Below are positions 48,243-57,898 of a DNA stretch of 64,000 nt, one piece after another (the first letter of the stretch is position 1; each line of letters starts with the position of its first letter). The notes under the pieces are model-generated. The model ran no database searches. It saw nothing but the letters and a program-made list of their open reading frames with translations, and was not told the origin of the DNA. The DNA is taken from NCBI GenBank assembly GCA_943787225.1, contig CALSLP010000004.1:390594-454593 (forward strand), in the 5' to 3' direction. Made by a program: the position numbers and the translations under genes. This DNA comes from an uncultured Alphaproteobacteria bacterium. GTDB lineage: Bacteria > Pseudomonadota > Alphaproteobacteria > MPNO01 > UBA2964.

Positions 48243-50406
48243 TTAATGAATAACACGCGACACCGAACTTACCACGGAAACACCGCGGAGCGCCGCCATG
48301 ATATCATTTAAATGTCGGCTGTCATGAACCTCAATATCGAGCAACATCTCAAACAATTCTGACGTTCGGTTGGTAATTTTTAAATTCACGATATTACCCT
48401 GACTATCGGCGACAACGGTCGCCAGATTGGCAAGACCACCGCGCTGGTTCGCCACAACAAGATTAAGACGGCCAACATGCGCAGTGTCTTCCGTTACGCC
48501 CAGGTCCCAGCTTATATCAACCCAACGTTCTGGCATCTCATGGAAACTCTCAAGTGTTTCACAATCGATCGTGTGCACCGCGATGCCTTTACCCGGCGTT
48601 TGAATTCCAATGATGCGATCGCCCGGTAAAGGGTGGCAACAATTGGAATAATGAACAGCCACACCAGGCGTGAGCCCCCTGATTGGAATACCAGACGTCA
48701 TCTCACCGGCACCATTCGGTGCCGCGTCCAAATCACCTTCTGCCAGTATCTTCTTCAGAGTCTCACCACCATTGCCATTGACGACCAACTCCGCAACACT
48801 AGCGGCGGTAACATGGCTTTGACCGATGGAGATGTACAGATCGTCGGTCGTCGAAATACCGAGTTGTTCGATCACGCTTTCTATAGCGCGAACGCTGAAG
48901 TGGTAGCCGTCCTTGGCAAATGCTTTTTCCAACATCGCTTGACCGAGTTGCCCATACTCAGTGCGCTGTTTCGACCGGACAAATCGCCTTATGCGTGCCC
49001 GCGCCTTACCGGTTACGACAAAGCTCGCCCAATCTGGTGACGGCACGCCAGGTTTCGAGGTTATAATTTCTATCTGATCGCCGTTGCGCAGCTTGGTCTG
49101 AAGCTGCACCAGACGGCCGTTGATCTTGGCGCCAACACAGGCATCACCAACTTCTGAATGAACCTCATAGGCGAAATCAACTGGTGTTGCGCCCCGCGGC
49201 AAAGCAATAAGTTCGCCCTTGGGCGTGAAGCAAAAGACCTGATCCCGGAACAATTCCAATCGGGTGTGTTCCAGAAACTCATCTGGATCGTCGGCATGTT
49301 CCAAAATATCGAGCAGTTCACGCACCCATCGATATTCCTGCGAATCTGCGTCTCCCAGAAGTATTCTCCTGCTTATACTGCCAATGCGCCGCGACCCCTA
49401 ATTCCGCAACCTGATGCATTTCCGAGGTGCGGATTTGAACCTCGATGCGGCGCTGTTTTGGCCCAATAACGCCGGTATGAATGGATTGATAACCATTCCG
49501 CTTAGGCGTCGAGATGTAATCCTTAAACCGACCGGGCACACAGGAATATCGCCCATGGATAGCGCCGAGGGCCTGATAACATTGCGGAATATCATCGACG
49601 ACGAGGCGGAAAGCCACGATATCTGAAAGCTGGGCGAACTCAACATTTTGACGCTGCATCTTGCGCCAGATCGAATAAGGTCGTTTCTCCCGCCCGGATA
49701 ACTGGACCGGGATACTATGCTCCTTTAGCAGCTCTTTCAGTTCAGCAGAGATTTCATCAACAACTTCATTCTCAACGGCTTCGGACCTTAAAAAATCCAG
49801 ACGGGCCAGGATTGTGCTTCGGGCATCAGGGTAAAGCTCGGCAAAAGAGAGGTCTTCCAACTCATCTTTAATACCATGCATCCCGATGCGTTCGGCCAGT
49901 GGCGTATAGATTTCCATCGTTTCGCGGGCAATGCGGGCGCGCTTATCCGCCCCCTTGATGAAGTGCAGAGTCCGCATGTTATGCAAACGGTCAGCCAGCT
50001 TAACCAGCAGCACGCGAATATCGCGCGAGGTCGCCATCAGAAGTTTTCGGAAATTCTCGACCTGCCGCTTATCTGCAGATTGCAGTTCGAATTTGGATAG
50101 CTTCGTGACGCCATCGACGAGATGCGCCACAGAGTCGCCAAACTGTTCCTGAATCTCATCGATCGTTGCCACGGTGTCTTCAACCGTGTCATGCAGCAAA
50201 CCGGTGACGATGGTATCGGAATCCAGCTTGAGCTCCGTGAGAATACCGGCGACTTCAAGTGGATGAGAAAAATAGGGGTCGCCAGAGGCGCGTTTTTGAG
50301 AACCGTGCGCCATCATAGAGAAAACATAGGCACGGTTCAGCGCATCCTCATTCACGCCGCTATCATAGGCTTTCACACGATCGACAAGTTCATATTGACG
50401 GATCAT
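48243..50406 (-). CDS. rsh: Bifunctional (p)ppGpp synthetase/hydrolase, one frameshift
   Basis: RelA/SpoT homologue, about 720 aa if read through. First frame (49318-50406): HD hydrolase domain with MAHGSQKRASGDPYFSHPLE and GLLHDTVEDT, then the synthetase with DIVAFRLVVDD and NGYQSIHTGV. Second frame (48243-about 49365): TGS domain (IALPRGATPVDFAYEVHSEVG) and a C-terminal ACT domain. The break lies near 49365, between HWQYKQ and GDADSQEYRWVREL. The gene lies next to rpoZ as in most alphaproteobacteria. Error is more likely than a real split. Confidence 0.9.
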
Positions 50407-50501
50407 GGCGCCTTAAGCCTCATGTGAGGTTTTGTTGCCTGGTTTCGGGAACCAATTTCAAGAGCTGACAGCAATAAAACCGAAGGGCAGCGATTATCCG
50501 C

Positions 50502-50885
50502 TTACTCTTCTGCCTTGTCGTCTTTTTCTGCGGCCGGTTCTTCTGCCGGTACAACAACAGCACCAGCGGCAAGGGCCGCCAACTCGGCTTCTGCCGATGC
50601 TGCAAGCTCTTCTTCCATGGCAAGAAGCTCTTCCGCTTCCTCTTCCGGATCGTCCGTATCTCCGTGACGTTGCATGCTCAAAATCAACTCTTCTTCGAGC
50701 TCAGGAATTGGAATCGTTTGATCGGCGATTTCGCGCAGCGCAACGACAGGGTTTTTGTCATTGTCACGATCAACGGTTAATTCGCCACCAACAGACAGCT
50801 CGCGCGAACGCTGCGCAGCCATCATGACCAGCTCAAACCGGTTGGGAATTCTTTCTACGCAATCTTCGACAGTAACGCGCGCCAT
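50502..50885 (-). CDS. rpoZ: RNA polymerase omega subunit
   Basis: Small subunit aiding polymerase assembly. 127 aa; the first 60 match RpoZ ([31 protein letters not shown]). The C-terminal half is acidic and Ala/Glu-rich ([20 protein letters not shown]), an extension common in alphaproteobacteria. Lies upstream of rsh. Confidence 0.95.
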   Translation of the reverse strand: MARVTVEDCVERIPNRFELVMMAAQRSRELSVGGELTVDRDNDKNPVVALREIADQTIPIPELEEELILSMQRHGDTDDPEEEAEELLAMEEELAASAEAELAALAAGAVVVPAEEPAAEKDDKAEE

Positions 50886-50995
50886 GCGTCACACTCCTTG
50901 CAATTGTTTCAGGGACCCAGCTTCCAGGTCAGCGGACGCGCAATATATGGGCTAACACGATAGGAAAGCAAGCATTTCCAAGGCCTAATTACAAC

Positions 50996-51511
50996 TTATT
51001 GAGCCGGGTCGGTCGAGAGCCGTTCGCAATGTTGATCAGCGCCCAGGTCACGGATCAGCGCGCCAATTGTCCGACCGCTCACCGGGTGGACCCAATCAGG
51101 CACCAAATCCCGCAATGGCAGCAATACAAAAGCGCGTTCATGCATTCGCGGATGCGGCACCGTCAGGTTATTTTTCCCTTTTTTTTCAATGATATAGCCC
51201 TGATAAATCAGAAGGTCGAGATCTAGCGTCCGAGCGGCATTTTTGACGGTTCGGACCCGTTCAAACTCAGCTTCTACCGTGTGCAACCTATGCAGAAGAT
51301 CTGATGCCGGAATATCCGTCGATACCTCTATTACCGCATTTACGTAATCCGGTTGATTTGAGACCGGTACGGGAGCACTGCGATAGAACGGCGAACACCG
51401 AACCACAGCGCAAACCTTTGCATCAATGACTTGCAGCGCTTTTGCCAAAACTTCCGGTGTAGAACCGAAATTTTGGCTTGGTAGATTTCCGCCTAATCCG
51501 ATAAAAATCAT
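50996..51511 (-). CDS. folK: 2-amino-4-hydroxy-6-hydroxymethyldihydropteridine pyrophosphokinase
   Basis: Folate-pathway kinase, 171 aa. IGLGGNLPSQNFG at the N-terminus, VRCSPFYRSAPV, NAVIEVST, and the HPPK signature RTLDLDLLIYQG with VPHPRMHERAFVLLPL are present. Lies upstream of rpoZ on the same strand with 110 nt between. Confidence 0.96.
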   Translation of the reverse strand: MIFIGLGGNLPSQNFGSTPEVLAKALQVIDAKVCAVVRCSPFYRSAPVPVSNQPDYVNAVIEVSTDIPASDLLHRLHTVEAEFERVRTVKNAARTLDLDLLIYQGYIIEKKGKNNLTVPHPRMHERAFVLLPLRDLVPDWVHPVSGRTIGALIRDLGADQHCERLSTDPAQ

Positions 51512-51558
51512 TGAAATCTTTACTTTTTTTCGTGACCCACCTTGTTTCCGAACCCTAA

Positions 51559-51578
51559 GTGTCTTATTTTTGAGACAC
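51559..51578. promoter_or_regulatory. Short hairpin in the folK-NYN divergent region
   Basis: A 6-bp stem (GTGTCT/AGACAC) with a T-rich loop lies 48 nt upstream of the folK start. It could be an operator for the divergent genes; no other site is obvious in the 221-nt gap. Confidence 0.3.
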
Positions 51579-51732
51579 GGCGATCATACTCGCAAATGAG
51601 AGGGTTGGCGCAATTTTAGCGTCATTCGTCGCCTAAAAAATTATGTAACCACATTGTTGCAATAAAATTGACAGGAAGCGGCACTAAAAATTTACGCCGC
51701 ATTTGGGTGAGGCATAACGAAAAGAGCGTCCG

Positions 51733-52362
51733 ATGAACATATATTCGCAGGAAAAAATTGCGTTATTCATAGATGGCTCCAACCTGTACGCGGCAGCCCG
51801 CGCACTGGGTTTTGACATCGATTACAAAAATCTTCTGGAGCTATTTTCTTCAAAGGGCCAACTGGTCCGGGCTTATTACTACACAGCCTTGATGGAAGAT
51901 CAGGAATATCTACCGATCCGGCCTCTGGTCGATTGGCTGGATTATAATGGTTATACAATGGTCACCAAACCAACCAAAGAGTTCACCGATTCCATGGGCC
52001 GTCGCAAGATTAAAGGCAATATGGATATGGAACTCGCGATCGATGTCCTGGAAATGGCCGATCATCTTGATCATGCCATCCTGTTTTCCGGTGACGGTGA
52101 TTTCCGGCGCCTTGTCGAAGCGGTCCAAAGGCGCGGCGTTCGAGTCACCGTGGTCAGTACGTTCCAGTCGTCACCACCGATGGTCGCTGATGAATTACGC
52201 CGCCAGGCCGATACCTTTATCGAATTGAACGACCTGGCACCGCAAATCGCGCGTAAAAATCAGGACATTCCGTTACCGGGAAGTATTTTAGACGATCATC
52301 CCGATTTGTTACCCGAGCAAGCGGTTGTACCCGAAAGCGAAAAATTGCGGGAAACGGCATAG
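51733..52362 (+). CDS. NYN-domain protein (LabA/DUF88 family)
   Basis: PIN-like putative RNase of 209 aa. Acidic active-site residues appear in ALFIDGSNLYAAARALGFDI, MDMELAIDVLEMAD and ILFSGDGDFRRLVEAVQRRG. Members are thought to act on RNA; the group also includes cyanobacterial LabA. The C-terminal 40 aa look disordered. It diverges from folK, a common arrangement next to rpoZ-folK. Confidence 0.92.
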   Translation: MNIYSQEKIALFIDGSNLYAAARALGFDIDYKNLLELFSSKGQLVRAYYYTALMEDQEYLPIRPLVDWLDYNGYTMVTKPTKEFTDSMGRRKIKGNMDMELAIDVLEMADHLDHAILFSGDGDFRRLVEAVQRRGVRVTVVSTFQSSPPMVADELRRQADTFIELNDLAPQIARKNQDIPLPGSILDDHPDLLPEQAVVPESEKLRETA

Positions 52363-52364
52363 TT

Positions 52365-52406
52365 AGTTTCTGGTATCAGAGTTTAAGTTTCTGCTATCAT
52401 AGTTTA
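52365..52406 (+). repeat. 21-bp tandem repeat ending on the udg start codon
   Basis: Two 21-nt units, 52365-52385 and 52386-52406, starting AGTTTCTG and ending AGTTTA, identical at 19 of 21 positions. The second unit ends on the A of the glycosylase ATG. Two helical turns per unit would place both on one DNA face. It fills the gap between the NYN gene and udg. Confidence 0.85.
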
Positions 52407-53044
52407 TGGCGTCTCCAATTCCCCTACCCGATGGCAGCTGCCGTCTCTGTCCTCGGCTGGCCGAGTTCCGCGATGAGAACAGCATAAAGTATCCTGACTG
52501 GCATAATGCGCCGGTAACGCCTTTTGGCGGCCTTGATGCCGAGCTATTGATCGTCGGGCTGGCGCCAGGCCTGAAAGGGGCAAACCGTACTGGTCGTCCC
52601 TTTACCGGCGATTACGCCGGCGACCTGCTCTACGACACATTGCTGGAATTTAAATTTGCCAAAGGCAGCTATGCTCAGCATGCCGATGATGGCTTCCAGC
52701 TTACGGGCTGCCGCGTCACGAATGGCGTACGCTGCGTCCCTCCACAGAACAAACCGGTTGGCGCTGAGGTCAACGCCTGTCGTCCGTTTCTAAACACCGA
52801 AATGGATGCCATGCCAAAGCTCAAATGCATCCTCGCGCTCGGTGGCATCGCACACAACACCGTGCTGCGCGCGCTCGGGCAAAAGGTTGCCGCGTGGAAG
52901 TTTGGACACAACGCTGTCCACGCCCTGCCCGACTTGCCCGTTCTGGTAAACAGCTATCACTGCTCACGCTACAATACGAACACCGGTCGCCTCACCGAGG
53001 AGATGTTCCACGACGTGTTCAGGACAATCCGAAAACTGGTTTAG
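52406..53044 (+). CDS. Type-5 uracil-DNA glycosylase (UDGb-like)
   Basis: DNA repair enzyme of 212 aa that removes uracil and other deaminated bases. Motif A reads GLAPGLKGANRTGRPFTGD, the family 5 form that lacks the Asp/Asn of classical Ung, and the C-terminal motif is NSYHCSRYNTNTGRLT, with His. Cys-rich N-terminus CRLCPRLAEFR supplies part of the Fe-S ligands (with CRVTNGVRCVPP and ACRPFL). No ribosome site is visible because the 21-bp repeat occupies that position. Confidence 0.9.
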   Translation: MASPIPLPDGSCRLCPRLAEFRDENSIKYPDWHNAPVTPFGGLDAELLIVGLAPGLKGANRTGRPFTGDYAGDLLYDTLLEFKFAKGSYAQHADDGFQLTGCRVTNGVRCVPPQNKPVGAEVNACRPFLNTEMDAMPKLKCILALGGIAHNTVLRALGQKVAAWKFGHNAVHALPDLPVLVNSYHCSRYNTNTGRLTEEMFHDVFRTIRKLV

Positions 53045-53085
53045 AACCGATCAATCTACGAAATTCAGGTAGCCCCGTCAGGGAC

Positions 53086-53115
53086 AAAAAAGGCGGCCCA
53101 TCGGACCGCCTTTTT
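53086..53115. terminator. Bidirectional intrinsic terminator
   Basis: A GGCGG..CCGCC stem (53092-53096 with 53106-53110) flanked by six A on the left and five T on the right. It lies between the convergent udg (ends 53044) and peroxiredoxin (ends 53121) genes and can stop both transcripts. Confidence 0.85.
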
Positions 53116-53120
53116 ATTTG

Positions 53121-53564
53121 TCACAAATCGGCGAGTACTGTCTCAGCATGGGTTGGCACATCAGGGTCTTGATAGTTTTTGATGACCTTGCCATCCGGGC
53201 CGATCAGCACGGAAAGTCGTCCAGGCTTTTCCTGATCAGCATTCTCTGCGGCACCATAGGCTACAGCAACCGAATGATCGGAATCGCACAGAATTTCCGT
53301 TGTTGAGTTATTCTCGCTCATCCACGTTTTTGAATCCTCAGACGGACTAAACGTTATACCGATGAGCGCTGTATTCTTGTCTGCAAAGTTCGAGATTCTA
53401 TCACGGAACCCCTGAGCTTCGCGTGTTCAATTATTGCCAAAGGCGCGCGGGAAAAACCACACTAAAACGTTCTTCCCAGCATGATCAGAAAGACTTACAT
53501 CCGTCCCATGCTGATTGGGTAATGTGAAGCCCGGCGCTTCACTTCCTATATCAAGTAGAGCCAT
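53121..53564 (-). CDS. Selenocysteine peroxiredoxin candidate (in-frame UGA at active site)
   Basis: Thiol peroxidase of 147 aa if the UGA at 53427-53429 is read as selenocysteine (residue 46). Before it: LDIGSEAPGFTLPNQHG and NVLVWFFPRAFGNN; after it: TREAQGFRDRISNF and, near the end, GRLSVLIGPDGKV. Pro39 is seven residues before position 46, the Pro-to-Cys spacing of the PxxxTxxC peroxidatic motif, though the Thr is Gly here. The +5 resolving Cys of Bcp enzymes is Gln; the only Cys is Cys93. Both halves share one frame with no other stop. ATG at 53564 has GAGGAA upstream. It is last in a likely dapA-smpB-molybdoenzyme-peroxiredoxin run. A Cys codon misread as UGA is the alternative. Confidence 0.85.
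53383..53422 (-). promoter_or_regulatory. SECIS-like stem-loop after the UGA
   Basis: Starts 4 nt after the UGA in the mRNA. Lower stem 53422-53414 pairs with 53391-53383 (eight of nine, one C-A mismatch); A53413 is bulged; upper stem 53412-53406 pairs fully with 53398-53392 (two G-U). The apical loop 53405-53399 reads CGUGAUA, with G in its second position followed by U, and begins 21 nt after the UGA. This fits bacterial SECIS rules (G among the first two loop bases, loop about 16-37 nt downstream) as I know them. It would recruit SelB. Confidence 0.72.
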
Positions 53565-53645
53565 TATTTCCTCGTTTAATTTCGAAATCGCATTCGACGC
53601 GACAACGACACTATATCGTACGGACGATGATTCACGAAAGCCGTC

Positions 53646-54323
53646 TCAATCATCGTCGTAGCGTTCCTCTTTCCACGGATCACCCTCATTGTGATAGCCG
53701 CGGATTTCCCAATATCCCGGCTTATCGTCTTCCGAAAATTCGATGCGACGCAGCCATTTAGCGCTTTTCCAAAAATACCAGTCCGGCATAAGGATCCGCA
53801 CCGGCCCACCATGAACAGCTGACAACACATCACCATTCCACTTGAAGGCCAACATCACATTGTCTTCTGCAAAGCGCTCAAGGCTCACATTCGTGGTGTA
53901 GCCATCACGACTATAAAAGATGCAATGCTTGGCTGCCGATGACGGTTTCACGAGTGACAGGATGTGGGAGGCCGACACGCCGACCCAACGATTGTCATAG
54001 CGTGACCAGCCGGTAACACAGTGGATATCGCTGGTGACTTCGAGATGCGGCTGAGACAGAAAATCATCCCAGTTCCAGATCACCCGATTTTCAACGGCAC
54101 CATCAACACGCAGCCGCCATTTCTCAAGATCAAGTTTCGGCGTAACACCGAGATCTAGAACCGGCCAGTCTTTCACAATGCGTTGTCCAGGCGGCAAGCG
54201 GTCTCGTTCTTTGTCGCCAGACTTGCCCGTCAGCAAACGGCCATCCCGCGCCCATTCCTGCTTTTTCTCAATCAGCTTGTCGCGTGGCTTGCCGGTCAGC
54301 TCGTCATCGCTCTCATCCGCCAT
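53646..54323 (-). CDS. Sulfite oxidase-like molybdopterin oxidoreductase
   Basis: Protein of 225 aa of the sulfite oxidase fold. The molybdenum-ligating Cys is in SDIHCVTGWSRYDN, with VHGGPVRILMPDWYFWKSAKW and WRLRVDGAVENRVIWNWDDF around it. No signal peptide or haem domain, so a cytoplasmic oxidoreductase with unknown substrate. It starts 3 nt after the smpB stop and precedes the peroxiredoxin gene on the same strand. Confidence 0.9.
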   Translation of the reverse strand: MADESDDELTGKPRDKLIEKKQEWARDGRLLTGKSGDKERDRLPPGQRIVKDWPVLDLGVTPKLDLEKWRLRVDGAVENRVIWNWDDFLSQPHLEVTSDIHCVTGWSRYDNRWVGVSASHILSLVKPSSAAKHCIFYSRDGYTTNVSLERFAEDNVMLAFKWNGDVLSAVHGGPVRILMPDWYFWKSAKWLRRIEFSEDDKPGYWEIRGYHNEGDPWKEERYDDD

Positions 54324-54325
54324 AA

Positions 54326-54796
54326 CTAACCCTTATCGCGTAATACCCGCGCTTTCTGGCGGTCCCAGTCCTTTTTCTTTTCTGACTCACGCTTGTCATA
54401 GTTGCGCTTGCCCTTGGCCAGACCAAGCTCCAGCTTGGCCATGCCGCGCTCATTAAAGTAAAGCTTAAGGGGCACCAGCGTCATGCCTTCGCGCTGGATT
54501 GCACCAATCATCCGGCCTATCTGCCGCTTGTGCAGCAGCAATTTCCGGGGCCGCCGAGGCTCGTGGTTAAACTTGCCAGCCTGTTTGTATTCGGGGATAT
54601 AGCCGTTGATCAAATACAGATCACCACCCTGCTCCGTCGCATAGGCTTCCGTGATCGTTGCCCGTCCTTCGCGCAGCGATTTAACTTCGCTTCCCTGCAG
54701 GACAATACCAGCTTCGACACTGTCCTCTATGGTATAGTTATGGCGTGCCTTGCGATTTTGCGCGGCTACGCGGACGACATCAATATCGCGGGCCAT
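54326..54796 (-). CDS. smpB: SsrA-binding protein SmpB
   Basis: tmRNA partner in ribosome rescue, 156 aa. [40 protein letters not shown] and [13 protein letters not shown] are diagnostic, and the basic C-terminal tail [21 protein letters not shown] fits. I start at the internal ATG 54796, where similarity begins; the frame runs back into dapA. Confidence 0.97.
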   Translation of the reverse strand: MARDIDVVRVAAQNRKARHNYTIEDSVEAGIVLQGSEVKSLREGRATITEAYATEQGGDLYLINGYIPEYKQAGKFNHEPRRPRKLLLHKRQIGRMIGAIQREGMTLVPLKLYFNERGMAKLELGLAKGKRNYDKRESEKKKDWDRQKARVLRDKG

Positions 54797-54813
54797 TTTT
54801 CGCTCCAGGGCAT

Positions 54814-55689
54814 CTAGTTCAGAAGTCCTGCGGACCTCATCGACTCCTCGACAATTTTCTTGCTGGCATCTGAAATCGGAGCGAGCGGCAATCGTGTATC
54901 TGCCGCACATTTACCCAGCAGATGGGCACCATACTTAACCGGCCCCGGATTGGACTCACAGAACAAATTCGTGTGGAGCGGCATCAGCCGTTCGTTAAGC
55001 GCCTGCGCACCAGCAACATCGCCATCACGCCACGCCTTGTGAAAATCAGACATTTCCTTTGGCGCGATATTCGCGGTCACCGAAATACAGCCTACGCCAC
55101 CCTGCGCCAGGAAGCCGATCTGCGTACCATCTTCGCCGGAGAGCTGTATAAATTCAGACCCCATCGCATTCTTTTGCAAGGTCGCACGAGCAACGTCATT
55201 CGTGGCATCTTTAACCCCTACGATATTGGGAAGTTTTGCGAGACGCGCCATCGTGTCGACAGACATATCAACGATGCAGCGCCCCGGAATATTATAAATA
55301 ATAATCGGGATTTCGACGGCGTCATTGATTGCCTTGTAATGGAGATACATGCCCTCTTGCGTGGGCTTGTTGTAATAAGGCGTCACGACCAACGCGCCAT
55401 CCGCACCGGCGTCTTTGGCATGTTTGGTCAGCATGATCGCTTCATCTGTCGAGTTGGAGCCCGACCCGGCAATCACTGGCACCCGGCCATTAGCGACACT
55501 AATGCAAATCTCTACGACACGCTTGTGCTCTTCATGGCTCAGCGTCGGAGACTCACCAGTGGTTCCGCATGGCACCAGACCATCGGTTCCCTGTTCAATA
55601 TGCCAATCGATAAACTGCTCATATGCTTTCTCATCAACACCGCCATTGGCAAAAGGTGTAACAAGCGCACAAATAGACCCGTGGAACAT
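54814..55689 (-). CDS. dapA: 4-hydroxy-tetrahydrodipicolinate synthase
   Basis: Lysine/diaminopimelate pathway aldolase, 291 aa. Schiff-base Lys in [12 protein letters not shown] near 160, Tyr in [11 protein letters not shown], and [14 protein letters not shown] near 45. The partner gene order dapA-smpB is normal. It diverges from slt with about 240 nt between. Confidence 0.97.
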   Translation of the reverse strand: MFHGSICALVTPFANGGVDEKAYEQFIDWHIEQGTDGLVPCGTTGESPTLSHEEHKRVVEICISVANGRVPVIAGSGSNSTDEAIMLTKHAKDAGADGALVVTPYYNKPTQEGMYLHYKAINDAVEIPIIIYNIPGRCIVDMSVDTMARLAKLPNIVGVKDATNDVARATLQKNAMGSEFIQLSGEDGTQIGFLAQGGVGCISVTANIAPKEMSDFHKAWRDGDVAGAQALNERLMPLHTNLFCESNPGPVKYGAHLLGKCAADTRLPLAPISDASKKIVEESMRSAGLLN

Positions 55690-55933
55690 CGATCTCCCCG
55701 TAATTCCCTAATTATTAACCAAAATGGTCGCAAAATTGCCGAAATGCGAGACTAGACCTCCAGATCAAACACGGCAAGTTTTGAAATGACAACCGGAGTA
55801 CTGGACATAGTCAACCCATTCGCCCGTAAGACTCTCCATAGTGATCAGCGATCAGCGGAGCCTTGGATGACGGCCATTTTCCGACCCTGGACTCGATCAA
55901 CCACCTCGAAACCGGGTTTTTCGCCTGCGTGGA

Positions 55934-57887
55934 ATGGGGGCTGTTCTCTTCGTATTATATGCCTTCAGCACTTCCGCTTTCGCTGCTGACACCGACCTCA
56001 CGCTCCTTACCAAATCTGACATAAAAAAATACCAGAGCAGCTTTCAAAGCCGCCAAGCGCGGTCAATGGACCCTTGCCCATCAGGCTGCTCAGCCGGGCC
56101 ACGCCAGATTACCAAAAAAACTACTGCGCTGGTTGGATATGACCCAACGCGGGACGACTGCCAGTTTCGCTGAGATCACAAGCTTTATCCGGCAAAACCC
56201 GTCCTGGCCACGCAAGCGGTGGCTGCAGCGCCGTGCCGAAGAGGCCATCGACGAAAACACCAGTAGACGCCGAAATTTTATCCTGGTTTTCTAAACACCC
56301 CCCGATCAAAACCGACGGCCGCATTGCCCTTGGTGAGGCCTTAATCGCCACTGGCAAAATCATTGAAGGTGAAGCGCATCTGCGTCGGGCGTGGATTACG
56401 GGCCGCTTTAACCGGCGCTCCGAGAAGCTTTTCTTACGTCAGCATCGCAAGATGTTCACCGCCGATGATCATTGGCAGCGGCTCGACGGCTTGTTGTGGA
56501 AACGTCATTTCAGCGCAGCCCGTCGAATGCATCGACGGGTTTCACCAAAATTGCGAGCCTTGGCAGAGGCGCGGGTCACCTTGCGCCGATCTCGTGGCGG
56601 TGTTGACCGTGCCGTCGCCCGGGTCGACCCAACCTTAAAACGCGACCCTGGCTTGTTGTTTGAGAGAATGAGATGGCGGCGACGCAAGGGACTCACAATT
56701 GAGGCCCTAGACATTCTCAAGAATGCGCCGAAAGACCTGGTTCGGGCAGATTTATGGTCCCGGGAACGTGAGATTATCGCCCGACGCCTTCTTACCGAAG
56801 GGCGCATAACAGATGCACACCGTGCTATTTCAGATCATCGCCTTACGGCAAAAAACCGTGCCCGTTTTGCCGAAGCGGAATGGCTCACCGGCTGGATCGA
56901 ACTAAGATTTCTCAACGAATCCAAATCCGGCCTTTGACCGCTTTAAAAACTACACGACATCGTGCGCTATCCGGTAAGCAGAGCCCGTGCTGCCTATTGG
57001 GCTGGCAGAGCCGCGAAAGCCTCTGGTAACAAGATCGGTGCGAACGATTGGTTCCGCCGCGCGCAAATACATCCCACGACCTATCATGGCCAACTTGCCG
57101 CCGAGGAGCTCGGTGACATCCTTCGATTGCCACCCCCCGTAGCAGAACCGACCGTCGTCACGGTCAAAAAGTTTCATCGCGATGAGATCGTTCGCGCCTT
57201 TAAAATGCTCAGCCAGTTGGGCGAAAAAAAATTGCTTCGCGTCTTCGCCCTGCAGCTTGGCCGCAATGCAAAAGACAATCAGGAACGTCTTCTCGTTGGA
57301 CGACTGGCTTACCGGATCGGACGGCCGGATCTGGCCGTGTGGATCGCGCGCCGGGCTCAACGTCGCGGCATCCTTGCCATGTCCCTTGGCTACCCATAGT
57401 GCCAATGCCTGCCGGCAAACCTGAGAAAGCCCTCCTCCTGTCAATCGCCCGTCAGGAAAGCAATTTTTACCCGCAGGCTATCAGCCCGGCTGGGGCCCGC
57501 GGCATGATGCAAATCATGCCAGCAACGGCACGCGCCGTCGCCAAATCGCTGCGCATCCGCTACTCGCGCGCCCTTCTGACCCAACGCCCGAGTTATAACA
57601 TTCGGCTCGGTCGCGCCTATCTTTCCCAAATGCTGACCCGGTTTAACGGCTCCTATATTTTGTCCATCACCTCGTACAATGCCGGCCCTCACCGCGCCTC
57701 CCGTTGGGTCAAACGCACCGGAAACCCCAGCGATCCGGACGTCGATGCCATCGACTGGATTGAGATGATTCCATTCAGCGAGACGCGAACCTATGTTCAA
57801 CGGGTCTTGGGCAATCTGCAGGTTTATCGCAGCCGCTTGCAGCCCGGCCGGGTAGCCCTCACATTACAAAAAGATTTGAAGCGTTAG
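55934..57887 (+). pseudogene. slt: Soluble lytic murein transglycosylase, multiply frameshifted
   Basis: Exported peptidoglycan-cleaving enzyme, broken into at least six frame segments (breaks near 56045, 56265, 56925, 56950 and 57395). Signal peptide VLFVLYAFSTSAFAAD; helical superhelix segments such as GRIALGEALIATGKIIEGEA and SRARAAYWAGRAAKASGN; catalytic domain with Glu in LLSIARQESNFYPQAISPAG, GMMQIMPATA and SYNAGPHRASRW. The order is exactly that of Slt, and two breaks only 25 nt apart cancel, which argues for base-call errors. Its true 5' end may lie upstream. Diverges from dapA. Confidence 0.82.
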
Positions 57888-57898
57888 GGATAGACCCA

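Noticed and set aside
48633..49040. Open frame antisense to rsh
   Set aside because: Codon-bias shadow of the rsh C-terminal region; no domain or ribosome site.
53402..53425. A shorter hairpin (CACG with CGTG) starting 2 nt after the peroxiredoxin UGA
   Set aside because: Its loop would begin only about 9 nt after the UGA, too near for a bacterial SECIS, and it is weaker than the longer stem-loop that uses the same bases.
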